From Tubiluchus corallicola (taxonomy: Eukaryota; Priapulida; Priapulimorpha; Priapulimorphida; Tubiluchidae): a DNA stretch of 62,000 nt. The DNA lies in assembly GCA_030141605.1 (NCBI GenBank), contig JAQGDQ010000181.1, positions 1-62,000 on the forward strand. The letters are read 5' to 3'. Position numbers and translations under genes: made by a program. Of this stretch, positions 11,720 to 23,900 are shown one piece after another; the stretch's first letter is position 1, and each line of letters starts with the position of its first letter. The notes beneath the pieces are model-generated. The model made no database searches. It was given only the letters and a program-made list of their open reading frames with translations, and was not told the origin of the DNA.

Positions 11720-13447
11720 AATAATAATAATAAAGTAACAATCATGTCGGTGAAGTGTTGGCAGTATTAATGCAGAATTTAACTGGAGAGAGAAGATCGT
11801 CCTTTAAGAATGGAGTTTAAAGCCTAATAATTCTCTCGAAATAAATTACAAATTGAAAGTTGTTGTACGAAGAAGGTAAAAAAAGCGTATCTCATGAAGC
11901 AATGTTTATATTGATAACTCTCTTACATGTCTGAAAAAGTGCAGCGTTTCTTCCATTGATAAAAGCACAAGTGCCGTGTATTCTTTCAAGGCTGATCCGT
12001 CGGTCAGTCTATCAGTTGCTGACATGAAGGATTGATAGTGCATCTCCGCATTCCATTTCAACAAGACGGCATATATGTCAAGCAAGGATAACTTCATCAA
12101 AACCGAAGATATGAATTTATTTCCTGTAACACAAAGATAAATATTAGTTAAATTTTTACAAATTAAAATGAAAGCTCTACGAATCAATAAAAGAGAGAAC
12201 GAGTGAATAAATGAACGAACGAACGAACGAACGAACGAACGAACGAACGAATGAATGAATGAATGCATGAATGAATGAATGAATGAATGAATAGACGAAC
12301 GAACAAATGAATATAATTCTAAGAGCCCTATGTAACGTTAGAAATGAAGTATCCAATGAGTGAATTCATGAATGACGAATAAACACATTAACTACTATTA
12401 ATTATTTAGTTGGCTAGATATTTACTCGTTTATTTCTTTGCTTATTTTTATGCAACTCACCAATTTATTGATTAATTTTTTCATGAAAAATTAAAGGTCT
12501 GCAATACAGGGGCAGATTTGCTTAGACTACAGCAACTTGTTATTTTCAAAATCATCTTATGAAAAACAAATGATTTTGGCACTGAATTTTTTTTGGACTG
12601 AGGGAGTTACAGTCCTTAACTTTCAACAAATAAAATCAATTTTAGCACAAAAATCCACGGGAACTAAAAGTCGAACGTAAAGACTAATGATCCATGCTAT
12701 TATAAATCATTGTTAGCATGAGAAGGATACGTTTCTCGTATGTACATAATTGCACAAGATACGCTGTATGTGACAATTCGCGATTTTTTGCATAATTTTA
12801 TGCAAGTTAAATATTTGACGAAACGCCCAAAACAATATACGAAATACGAAATGTGTTCGTAACACAAAAGTATGTCACCTTTCTCAGTTTCAAGTTTTAG
12901 TCTGTCAAAAATATGATCGTTGAATTGGAATTTAAACACTACCTGAGGTCAGTTGTGACTGACGTCAGTAATGGACAATACAATACATATTATAACACAA
13001 AAATTGTATCTATCTCGCACAATTTGAATCGAAATTGCATCACTACATCCAAACTGTGTTTGATACAGAAATAATTACGTCAAAGCGAAAACGTATTACA
13101 AAAATTAGTACCCGAAAGCTCAATAATCTCAATAATTCTATGTACTGTTGCTTGTTTATCTTACACCATTTTGTTAATTAGAAAAACGTATGCCTACCGT
13201 ATTCTTCGTCATATATCACCACAATTTTTCTTGTCCTCATTATTCTCACAAGTTCCAAAGAAGCCAGGCAAGTAATGTTGTCATCACTTTGGCCAGCGTC
13301 GGTTTCGTGGTAATAAACGCTCTTAAAGCTGGTGAAGTTGCAGTTCAAACAACGGCCTGTACTGGGATGATCCGTCGAATTTCTTATTAAGGTCATAAAC
13401 AAAGCCAACAGGAACAGGGCAATTGGTGGCCAACGTTGAAAATACAT
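6641..13447 (-). CDS. Ionotropic glutamate receptor subunit, complete, nine exons, divergent
   Basis: Exons: 13447-13198, 12123-11927, 11401-11018, 10191-10100, 9928-9838, 9458-9137, 8351-8134, 7648-7386, 6896-6641; all phases agree and give about 690 residues. Order: signal peptide (ALFLLALFM), short amino-terminal domain, S1 with GYVVDIFDELS and NGSWNGIIGAL, M1, pore ESIWFTYGTLLLHG, M3 TYTANLMAFLA (canonical SYTANLAAF), S2, M4 and a short basic tail. Such subunits form tetrameric ligand-gated cation channels in the plasma membrane. The S1 arginine (SPERQ) and an S2 glutamate (LYEAS) that contact amino-acid ligands appear retained, while the usual PLT triad and the S2 serine-threonine pair are changed. 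The domain before S1 is only about 260 residues against about 400 in vertebrate receptors. Ligand and subfamily cannot be assigned. Confidence 0.92.
8500..8605 (-). repeat. tRNA-derived SINE copy
   Basis: Minus-strand A-box-like TAGCTCGGATGG and B-box-like AGTTCAAGTCTCG are separated by about 45 bp, with flanks like the copy near 200. It lies in the intron between the exons at 9458-9137 and 8351-8134 of the iGluR. Confidence 0.55.
9530..9705. repeat. (CAGT/CATT)n tetranucleotide array
   Basis: An imperfect GTCA repeat passes into ATTC and back to GTCA. It lies in the iGluR intron between the exons at 9928-9838 and 9458-9137. Confidence 0.9.
11405..11735. repeat. Long compound trinucleotide array next to a splice acceptor
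   Basis: Compound GAT, GAC, AAC, ACT and CCA trinucleotide repeats run for about 330 bp. The array ends only a few bases from the acceptor of the iGluR exon at 11401-11018, so it replaces the normal branch-point region of that intron. Long open frames of Asn, Asp, Thr or Val across it are artefacts of the repeat. Confidence 0.95.
12195..12310. repeat. (GAAC)n/(GAAT)n tetranucleotide array
   Basis: Tandem GAAC units shift to GAAT units. The array is in iGluR intron 1, just upstream (in transcript sense) of the exon at 12123-11927. Confidence 0.93.
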
Positions 13448-15647
13448 TGTTTTTGTAAGGAGATGGCTAAGAATGATTTCACACACTTGTAAAAGTTTTG
13501 CACATGCGCAGTTAAGCCTGCACAATTTATAAAAAATTCTAATTAAGTTTTAAAATTTTATAAATGCTGTGAGATCGTCACATCCTTTGGCGCACATCAT
13601 TTCTTAGTAAAAGACGTTTTTGTAATGAATTTCCTAGATTCAAACGTATGTATTGCGCTACACCTAATACTTCTTCCACAGACATTTTTTCTAATCAGTT
13701 ATATACATATAAAAAGACATAGAACACGTGCAAATAACAACACAATTAGGTAGATTGAGTGCATGTTCACGGTAGTCAATAAATCTTGCTACATAATAGT
13801 GTCTAGTAACGCTACGTTGTAATCGTGCTTGAGTATTTGTTTGAACAGTAGAACTGGGCTGATTACATTTCGTACAGGTGCAACTACTATGATGGCGCAA
13901 TACATCAGTTTTATATTACTTGGCTTCCAGCTTCCCATAACGCAAGGCTTTGGACATTAGTATAAAGACAATGCCCTGTTGATGCCAATAAGGTTCCAAA
14001 AATCAGCCGCGCAGATTAAATCGAAATATTTATACACACAAGATGGAGCCATCACATATGATGTTGACAATTGATAACTCACCGAAAACCTCACTTATGT
14101 ATAAGTGTAAAAACAACATGCCAGATGTTAAACTCAGACTCAATACTATTTTGAATATTATGGCTTTTGACACAGGGTCGTCGGATTTAATCATTTAATC
14201 ACGATTTAATAAAAAACAATGTTCGTTTATCACATCGCCACAGTTGCAGCAAATTGGGCACCGTATACTGTGTTGAACTGCAGGCGGTACCTCGCCGACA
14301 GGGGCTAAAGCTATCCAGGTTGGTTCGGTACCAGCAGATGCGGAGGTCAAGCAGTCTGTAACGCTTCTGACATCCATCCACGAAACAATGGAATGACGTG
14401 CAAGAAAAACGCTACCTTTACTTGCAAACTACATGAAGAAGATTAAAAAAATGATGAAACAGAGTTTACATCGTTACGGATTAAATTAAGTGGACCAGTA
14501 AAAAAGCAGCGAAGGCCACTATTATACAGGCCACATGCATAACTTGGCTTCGACTGAAACTTACATTTAGCGTAATGTTCAGTGCAGTATTATAACAGAA
14601 TGAGACGAATAAATTGCACTTCAATTTTAAATCTTAATCTTAATCTTTATTAGTGGCAACAGGCAATCTTTATGGATAAAGATTGTGCCGTTTGGGCAGT
14701 AATGTATTGTTAATGGGGCGCTCACAACGGCCCTATTGACTTGTGCCCCTTTTATACAACCAAAAAGCTAACGGGAGGAGAGGAGAGGAATGAGACGAGA
14801 GGAGAGGAGAAGAGACGAGAGGAGACGAGACGAGATGGGAGGAGAGGAGAGAAAATTAGACTAGATTAGATCAAACTATAACTTTATAAATACCATAAGG
14901 CATTTTTATGTATATTACAATATCAAAAATTTCATTTTCTGACAAAATTTTCATTACGCAGTTCATGGCTTGAAGTAGAAACAGTTTTAAATATATACTT
15001 CAAGTATTATTTCTGTTAAAAACTTTAAAAATGAAACATTCAATGTGTTCGCATTTCAACCTGGATAACAACTGGAACTCGTTCTGTCCAACGCATTTAC
15101 CTAAGCAAATCTTCATGAAATTTACGTAAAATTAAGAATAAGTTGGAATGACACTAACTAAAGGGCTTTTAAAGAGCACAAGTTAGCCCTCTTACAAAAC
15201 ATATTGTTTCTAGTTTTATTACTTTCAAAGCTGCTTCGCTGTAATCCTTCTAATAAGCCTTTTCACAGTTTCGTTATGCACACGCTCAGTTGCTGTAGGT
15301 CAAAGGTCAAGTGTACCACAGCAACGCGTCTCAACTACAATCGTCACGTGACATATGGCTAAAGCAAAACCGTCTGCCGCATCAGTTCAGTGTTTTATAT
15401 GGACTTTGCTTAATTATGAATTATCTCTGCGTTAAGCGATTTACTAGCAGGATCGTGCTTTGAAAGTGCAAAAAATAAACTAAGCAAGGTTCTGGCTAGC
15501 TGTTAAAAGTGTTACTATTACAACAGCATGGGCTGTAAAAGGTGTTATCAAATGAACACAAATGCATTGTCTGGTACAATTAACGTTTGACCTTCTCGCG
15601 ATCATCATCAATCGCTGGAACTGTGAAAAGGCTTGTTGCTTTTAACT
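13448..15647. other. Intergenic region between iGluR start and methyltransferase stop
   Basis: I see no supported gene here. Around 14630-14770 the sequence AATCTTAATCTTTATT followed by GGCAACAGG looks like the reversed 3' end of a LINE, and 14770-14850 is a purine-rich GGAGA/GACGA array. The overlapping open frames at 14195-14381 are unrecognised, lack clear splice sites and are not called. Confidence 0.6.
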
Positions 15648-16066
15648 TTAATCAATCATCTTCAAAGACGCTTTTCCTGGAGGTTCATGCACCTTTACTC
15701 TGAAAACAGCAAGCACGCCTGCTAGTTTAGGATATAAATTCTCTACTTTCTCTCTCTTCACAAGTTCCAATGAGCCGTTCTTCACTAGATCGTCTTGCAG
15801 AGATGGAAACATTTCTACGTCCTCCGCGTCACCGTAAATTATTAAAATGATTCCACCTGTCATGTAAATGAATGTTAAACTAAAAATAGTACTTCTGACA
15901 TTTTATCGAAATTGGAAACTCTTGTATAAAAACAGTCGTTTATATTCATGGCTATCATCGAGGATAATTTTCACTGCTTATTATTACTATTGTCGTTGTT
16001 GTTGTCGCTGTTGCTGCTGCAGCTGTTGTTATTGTTATTATTATTGTATTATTGTTATTATTGTTA

Positions 16067-16150
<84 letters not shown>

Positions 16151-19100
16151 ACATCATCATCATCATCATCATCATCATCATAATGATAATATAATATGAT
16201 GATATCCACTCATTTCAGTACTCTTGTAATTATATTACAATATACGGTGTTGCAAGAATCTATAACACGTATTTTAAAACAATCTTTAAATGAGTTCTTT
16301 ACCTTTAACTTTACATTTTCGTGATTACTTTATCATACAGTACAACTATATTATTATTATTATTATCATCATCATCATTATTATCATTATTATTCTCAAT
16401 CTCGTTATCATTATCATTACTCCCAACAAGTTTTTACACTGCTTGTTGCCTGTTAATTTTTTGTCATTTACAGATTTTGTGAATATTCTAGACAAACTTC
16501 TGCTTTTAAAAACTTATAATTTAATAGTAAAAAAGTCAAAAAAGTCAAAATACAACGTTTCTCTTAAGGCTAAGACGCACCTGGTTTAACTATCCTGATC
16601 ATTTCTAGAATGCTCTCAGGTGGTATGTGCTTAAGTCCAATGGCGCCCACACAAGTTACAACATCGTAGGAATCTATAATGATATCAACATGTGTATATA
16701 TACCGAAAATTGGAACAGTTTAAAGTAAAAATGACTCAGGAAAAGAGGCACAAATGGAAAAGTAGTAATAATTGTTTAGAATTAAGGTACTGTTAGGAGT
16801 AATTATTTTAATTAGTTTTACCTCCGCCAAGAAGGCTATTTTATTTTCAATGCCGCTTGTTTGTCTGCCTGTTAATTAGCAGTATTGCGAGAAAAAACGA
16901 TTCATAATTACGATTACGAATATGATTACCTCTGTCATTTTTGATTTATTAAGATTGCTACGCAAAGACTATTTGACAGATTTTCACGAAACTTCGTGGA
17001 AAAGTTTTGCATAAGACAGGGAAAGTGGAATTTTAGTGCTGAGTCAGGACGTCGGGGGAAGGGTCAAAAACTGCCAGAATTGTTGTTTTATCCGTTTTTC
17101 ACAAACTTGAGAAACACCATGTACAAAGAAGTGTTCGTGAGGCTCTTCATGGAGACGTCGGAGACAATTTTGGTGCTTCTTGGAAAAAAGAGGTGACCTT
17201 CGCCAGGACGGACTTTGTGAAAACTAGATTTTTACTGTTAAATAAAGTTCTTTTCTCATAACTGAAACATACAACTGACTAAACATGAAAAACACAGAAA
17301 ACCAATCTACTCTTGAGGGCCTACCTTTCCCTTACATTACGCTGAAACAGTTGGAAGACAAATCCTGGGAGTATGGGGGCAGGCTTGTCCTGTTTAGCGT
17401 TACAAATGCCAGCAACCACCGAACTCCAAAGAAACAGGATGCGGCACTTGTATTTATAGACTTGCAGGTGAACACAGGTAGGTATTCGAATTTAGAGCCA
17501 ATCGGAACGCGGGGTTTATGAATTCCATTCAGGTAAGACTAGTACATTTAAAATTTATAGGGGTGTTTTACTTTAACAAGACACGAAATAGCATACAGGC
17601 CGCATATCTGTGTCATTGAGTGAGTGAAAAAGGTAGACAGAGCAAAACAGAGCTAAACTCAGTTTAAAATTTTTCGGATTTTTCGAATTTTCAGCAAAGG
17701 CCTACTGAGTGCCTCTCCCGTGTTATTATAGAAATTATTTGTACCAGAATAACATCATTTTTCAGCTTTTTCATCTGCCGTCTTACCCAGTACCAATTGC
17801 ACCGTGCCATTTTTGCTGGGCCACTTTTACCTACATTCACAGATGATGCATAGTACATGTATTAATGTAGTACTGCCAACTCAGTCACAATACAATTGCT
17901 AAAATTATTGTCTGCTGCTGCTGCTGCTAGTACGACTATTACTGGTGTTACTGCTATGTCATATCATTAAAAATAAACTGACGCGTGCTGCAGTTAGGTT
18001 TAATTACAACTTTAGTTATAGCAGGAGTGACAACACCACTGACTACACGACTCTCTTCCATTTCTAGTCAAAAATTATCAATATATGTCGGGGAACTATA
18101 AACAGTTATGAATATAATGTTAATTCTGGCATTCACGAAAAAGCTATATGAAAAAGGAAAGCTTAAACTGCAGACTAGTTATAGAAAGCAGACAGGACTG
18201 CCATTACATAAAGCTACAGATAAAGTTACACCCTAACATCTTTAAGTGTTTATTACAAGCACATCTATTTACCAGTGTCAATGCCTGGTGTTCTATCAGC
18301 GTTGATAAGTGAGCATATGTATTTCTCGTACAGTTTTTCTTCTTTTGCTACATTTAGCATCGCTTGTGAACCATCTAGAGCGTCCATGTTTGTGAATCCC
18401 AGAGATCTTAACTGTTTAACAGAATTATGCTGGCCTATAATGGTCCTCTTTATTGTATTAATAAGTCTTTAATAGTCTTTATACACGATGCGTTCAGCGT
18501 CTGTGAGTCAGTCACATTTTGCCACAGTCTTACTACAACTCAACTAAGTTTCATGTAGAATCACTTTTAAAAAAAGTTTTCATCTACCAGCAGCAAAAGT
18601 TTGAACACAGCTTAATAGTCAAATGTTAAAGTTTAGCAAACATTTGGTTAAACAATGTCAGGTTCATAGAAACTATTATATGATGATGGCGATGAAACCT
18701 GTAAAATTACCCTTTGAGCCAATAATCCAGATCCGGCACCAACATCTAAGATTCTAGCAGTTTTATCTGTGACGAAATTGTCAAGGCACTCAGCTGCAAA
18801 CTCGGGACATTTATACTGGAGCAACTTCATATCCTTGAAAAACATGATGCACATTTTGTTTGAGAACGGTAAAACAAATTTATTACAGGTAAACTTTGTG
18901 CATTACAGATGCAGATAACAGTACATCTGAAGATAACAATGCATTAGTTATCGTACGTGTCTTGAAAAAAAGATATTGTTTATTTAGTCGTTCTTACAAA
19001 ATAAAAAGTAGATTTAGTAACATACTTTAAAACTGCAGTTAGTTACGTTTTCGACAACACTAGCATTTACCAAAGAAAAAAATCAATGATACCATACACT

Positions 19101-19346
19101 GACAATAGATAAAACAAGCCCTGTAATTATAAGTCTACTTTACTGCCTTACCTTGTCATACTGAGCTGCCCAGTTATCATAGAGGTTTTTTATATCCTCG
19201 GGATTTTTACATGCCAGTATCTCTTTCATTGTTCTTTCATAGGTCTCTTTGTACTGAGAATCCCAACCTTCATCGTCCAAGTTCGACAAATATTTACCTT
19301 CGTTTATCATTGTTCTGCTAGTCTGTGATTCCAGACTGGAAACCAA
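15648..19346 (-). CDS. METTL27 (WBSCR27)-like S-adenosylmethionine methyltransferase, complete, five exons
   Basis: Exons: 19346-19152, 18833-18711, 18411-18273, 16673-16581, 15856-15648; phases 0, 0, 1 and 1 all agree and give about 252 residues, close to the ~245 of vertebrate METTL27. The N-terminal part has WAAQYDK. The class I methyltransferase core follows: motif I RILDVGAGSGLLAQ, which binds the SAM methionine end, then GFTNMDALDGSQAML, whose acidic residue after strand 2 holds the ribose, then YDVVTCVGAIGLKHIPPE, the family's VGxxxxxHxP segment, and a C-terminal strand pair. The protein is predicted soluble and its substrate is unknown. The start was chosen because it leads straight into the conserved N-terminal region. 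It is divergent with the Ig-receptor gene. Orthology to METTL27 is inferred from motif order and length. Confidence 0.9.
15975..16200. repeat. (TTA/ATC)n compound microsatellite
   Basis: TTG, TTA and ATC trinucleotides run in tandem inside the last intron of the methyltransferase gene. A smaller ATT/ATC patch follows at about 16350-16425. Confidence 0.93.
16815..17200 (+). repeat. Dispersed repeat remnant with CCTCCGCCAAG...CACGAAACTT signature
   Basis: CCTCCGCCAAGAAGGCTATT, then TGTCTGCCTGTTAATTAGCA, then TTTTCACGAAACTTCGTGG match in order a repeat often seen in invertebrate and fish genomes. A partial open frame of 66 residues is present, but no protein family is recognised. It lies in the methyltransferase intron, opposite strand. 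The family match is from memory. Confidence 0.45.
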
Positions 19347-19629
19347 ACGCGATCTTCAAAAAAAGCATTGAATGCAGCGATTTTGGCGCATAGCAGTGAG
19401 TTAATCAACGTGATTTATCGAAAAAAAATACGCGCAGTAGTTCTAAATAAAAGAAAATTTTACCAGTGTTATTATAAAAAACAAATTAAACTGGCAGCAA
19501 AAGGTTTCAAGAAATATAAGCTCAAATTTAAGCTCAACTCGTTTACTGAGACAGCCTAGGTATTCCAAAGATTCAGTTGAATCAGTGTCAACAAAGTTTC
19601 TAAGATTCAAATCAAGCATTTATCCACTA

Positions 19630-19674
<45 letters not shown>

Positions 19675-20946
19675 TTTGTTGATTAATAAAATGCGATACA
19701 ATACAATACAATGCATACAATACAATGCAATGCAATGCAATGCAATGCAATGCAATGCAATGCAATGCAATGCAATGCAATGCAATACAATACAATACAA
19801 TACAATACAATACAATACAATACAATACAATACAATACAAACATACAATACAATACAATACAATACAATACAATACAATACAATACAATACAATACAATA
19901 CAATACAATACAATACAATAAATACAATACAATACAATACAATACAATACAATACAATACAATACAATACAATACAATACAATACAATACAATACAATAC
20001 AATACAATACAATACAATACAATACAATACAATACAATGTAATGCAATGCAATATAATACAATACAATACAATATAATATAATATAATACAATGCAATGC
20101 AATGCAATACAATACAACACAATACAATGCAAAACAACACAATTCTAATACAATACAACACAATACAATATAATACAAATCAACTAATTCAGGCAGGTTA
20201 TAATAATTATTAAGAAATGAAATAGTGATGATATAAATAGCAGTCTATCATTTTACACAAAAATACAACCTAGTACTTACCACAAATGGCTTGCACCAGT
20301 TGCCACCAGCAAAAAGTACGCCTACCGAATAACAATCAGGCCTACTGAAATTTATCTCTTTTATGTGTGTTTGTTTGCATGTTCCAAAGGCCACCTTATG
20401 TCAAAATATATTAATATTCAGAGTAGCAGGTCTGCGTAGTGTACCCAATGATCAGTATCAGCTGAAAATCTTACCCCAGTTCTTCCAAAAGAGTTGTTTA
20501 CATATTGTACAGTTTCGCAAATTCTAAAGTTTTGTTAGAGCAACAGAAGTACCATATTAACTGCTGGTAAGGGCCTCACCAGCCGGGGTGGTTCGGGCCT
20601 GCAAGAACGGGGGCGGAGCAACCTAATAATGGACTCCACATAATTACAATTAACCCCAGTTGAATGAAATAATTGGCCATTATTGTTTGTTAAAGTTAGT
20701 AACTCGGGGAGAATTACTAAACAATTTTTCCATATTTTTCCCTTTAGGGGCTCTCCGTAAGTATAACTGTGAAATACGAATTTTCAATATTACTGCTGAA
20801 GGCAAGTTGTCTCAGTTTTGAAAAATCGCAAAAATCGTTCTTTTCTCTATTAACTAAACGGTCCAGTGTTTAGAACGTCAACATTAAATGTAAAACAATG
20901 AAATCTTCTTCGTTCTTCGATAAATAAAAATAAACGAACACTTTAA
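19347..20946. promoter_or_regulatory. Divergent intergenic region between methyltransferase and Ig receptor
   Basis: About 1.6 kb separates two genes that start in opposite directions, so their promoters must lie here unless upstream noncoding exons exist. The only GC-rich patch is around 20575-20625 (CAGCCGGGGTGG, GGGGGCGGAGC, the latter like a GC box). No TATA box stands out. The centre is occupied by AAT and pentanucleotide arrays. Confidence 0.4.
19631..20190. repeat. (AAT)n followed by long (AATAC)n/(AATGC)n pentanucleotide array
   Basis: An AAT run (19631-19673) is followed by about 500 bp of TACAA pentamers. A block of TGCAA pentamers (about 19725-19785) and a smaller mixed patch near 20040-20105 are set in the TACAA array. 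Single phase slips occur near 19840 and 19920. A five-base unit leaves all three frames open, so the long open frames here are not genes. Confidence 0.97.
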
Positions 20947-23900
20947 ATGGCCACACTTTCTTTACCGTTCATTCTACTGATTAGCTTAATTTTCCTGTTT
21001 TGTGAACGTAAGTTCGTGTTCAGGGCGTATAATTTCGTATTATTTAACCTATTATTTCTTATTTAATAGAGTTGGGTGTAAATCTAAGCAGTTAGCGAAT
21101 TCTTTTTGATGTGTAAATTTGTGTAAATTTTTTCAGAGTGGTTAATATTACAACTTGGACGGACTATGTCTGCTTTGAAAGCCTTTAATAGTGCTGACAA
21201 AGTACTACTGAGTGAAAGACCAAACTCTGCGTCACAGTTTCAAGATCAAACTTTATCTGCCAGGTTTGTTTATCTTCAATTTTACCTGCTTTTTGCGTAG
21301 CGCACTAACCTTTGTTTTTTGCGATTGCACGACTGTATTTGCATATATAAACAACCCACAGCAGGAAATGTTCGCGCATTGTTGATCATTTGGGGACGGA
21401 TCTAATAGCATTTGCCATCTATAGTTTTACACAGTTTTGGCATTGTGCAAAATGATTTTGTTGAGCTTTCCTGTTTGAAGTTGTTATTATTTAAATGTTT
21501 ATATTACAGAAAAACTTACCGCAGAGCAAAGACCACAAAAAACTTTGTCGATTCAGTGCTGGACAGCATAGATGTAAATGGAAGGAAAGATGAAGAAAAT
21601 GCTAGAACAGTAAAAAGAAGAAGGCAAAAAAGGTAAATAGTAACTATTGTCTTGTGTAAACTTTTGCATATACGTCACTAAATGAAGACGAAAGGTTACG
21701 AAATGAAATTTTTATGTGCCCTGCGAGTGGGCTTAGTAATCGTCTCACTGGGTTTTCTGCATTTTTATCCATTTACCTCCAATCCATACAACAGAAACCA
21801 GACAGCTGAACGTAACACATTTCACGAAAACACAACGAAAAGTAACTTGCTCTCCCGGAAAAGCTTTTCTCAAGTTTTCTACAATTTTAAGTTGTTTTTG
21901 TAAGGTAGTTCAACAACATTCTCCAAGCCAAGGTCCAGTGCTCAATGTAGGCTCTACTCGATGTACTGTAGATGGTTGTGAACTTGTGGTGGGGCCGAAA
22001 TCTAGTTTATTATGAGGAATCACGCTCTAAGAAGAGACACTGGACCGGGCTGGACCTGGACAGAGATAAGTTGTCTTAGCCCCTTCAAATGCCTTCAGAA
22101 TAAACAGCAAAACAAACGGAACACAGTGTCCATTTAAGTGACACCATTAACAACAAAAAACATATGTGATGTGCGATATTTGCCACTGCACACCTGTTGC
22201 AGTCTATGCAGCTGTTTTAGGATAAAACACGGATCATTTAGGCCTAGTTAGTGGGATTTCTTAAGCGTTTTGCAGTAAAACAAGAAACTAAAGGACGAAA
22301 TGTGACGTAGCATCTAATGTTTTTATGTTATACTGTCTATTTGCATGTTTCCAGAAACTTGTTCAAGGCTCTGATGGCTCCCTTAGACATAGCCATAAAA
22401 AGTCACCTAAAAGATAAACCGTAAGTACAACGTGATTTTGAGATTGGAAGGGGTAAGGCTATATCCTATATTTAACATTAATCGGAGTTTTCTGCAGCAA
22501 TTTTGTCTCTCAACTTCTGCAAACAGTTTAACCATATTACTTGCACAATCTTTAGACATTTAAGTTAGATTATAAAAGTGAAAAATCTAAAAAATGAAAA
22601 ATCAAACAGTACAGAATAACTTGTATTGCCAAATTGTTTTTGATAGTGTCAAATGTGGTGGTTCCTTTGGAAAAGATGTATGTGTTACATTAGACATGAG
22701 TTAAAATCGTCATCCATTATTTTTAGCCTCAGTGCGATAGTAAAATCTGTAGTACAGCTGGTAGATAGTACCCTTTAACATATCGTCCAGTAGCATCCAC
22801 TTCGTAAAATGTTGCAGATCGCTATTGCAAAAATTCTCAGAGTAAAACTTCACACGCATGTTAAAGCACTACAACAGCAACAAACAAAATTCATAGCTAA
22901 AAAACATTTGAGAAGTTTTCGTTTAATATGTTTTAGCATTGGCAACAGCTCGTTAAGACTAGATAATTGTCTCTCGCGGGTTCTCTTTGAAAGTTATTTC
23001 GGAGAGTTTTCGCTACGAATAGAACTTATCAGCAAGAAACTCGCGAGAGACTCTCAGCAACTCTCGAAGAGTTTGTAATAAGTTGTCAAGAAAACTCGCA
23101 AAGCCGTTCACATTTGCGAGTTTACTCTCACAGAGAACTCTCGTGAGAAAACTCTCTAGTCTGAACGCGCCTTAAGAAGTTGCAAGAACTTGGGAGATTT
23201 TATATTCCGCAAAACCTGTTAATGATATTTAAATTATGAGAAAAATTTTGCACAGTTTCGGTTAACCTTTGTTTTGCTGCTTGTTTGACTAGAGAAATGC
23301 TTGAGAAATATGAAAATATGAAGAAGAACGTTAAAGCCGCGGTTAACGAATCAGCTGAACGCAGCAGGGAAGAACGAAAAGTGATGGAAGAGCTTTCAAA
23401 ACCCTATACGCAGGCAGAGTGAGTACACGCTGTAAACTCAATGAAATTGCAATATTATTATAAATAACATTGAAAGGCGATGGCGGCAGCAGCAGTAACA
23501 AAAAAACATCCATAACGAGGACAACAACAATGACAACGGCAGCAGCAACAACAGCAAAGACAACAAACTGAAAATCACCACAAAAGCCCTTTCAAACAAC
23601 GGCAGCAATAACGGCAATGACACTAACTAAAATCAAGGTAACACCAGTAGCTACAATAACAATGATTATGACTGCACCTATATCAAGATCAGCAACATTC
23701 AACAATTAAGTATCAATAACAGTAATAGTGATAGTATTCAAAACTATAGTCAACAACAATAGGATTATTTGTCTTTTATCTTTTTATATTCTTCATCTTT
23801 TTATCTTTTTTAGCTTTCACGAATGTTTAAAGCAACGAGCCGCTCATGAAAAGGTTTACAACGAAACAGGTCAAAATCCTCCAATCACAACCTATGTCGA

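Noticed and set aside
11006-11738. Long open frames of poly-Val, poly-Thr and poly-Asn/Asp on both strands
   Set aside because: They are translations of the trinucleotide array; only the non-repetitive part at 11018-11401 is an iGluR exon.
12700-12939. Minus-strand frame with FDRLKLETEK, first taken as an iGluR exon
   Set aside because: Its only usable acceptor is phase 0, while the previous exon ends in phase 1, and direct joining to 12123 gives a better amino-terminal domain.
14195-14381. Two overlapping minus-strand 60-codon frames
   Set aside because: Unrecognised, no consistent splice sites, and the region looks repeat-derived.
17285-17521. Plus-strand 78-codon frame inside a methyltransferase intron
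   Set aside because: No family recognised and no supporting exons; a GTAGGT donor-like word near the end is not enough.
19607-20178. Several frames of 105-184 codons on both strands
   Set aside because: Artefacts of a pentanucleotide repeat that lacks stops in all frames.
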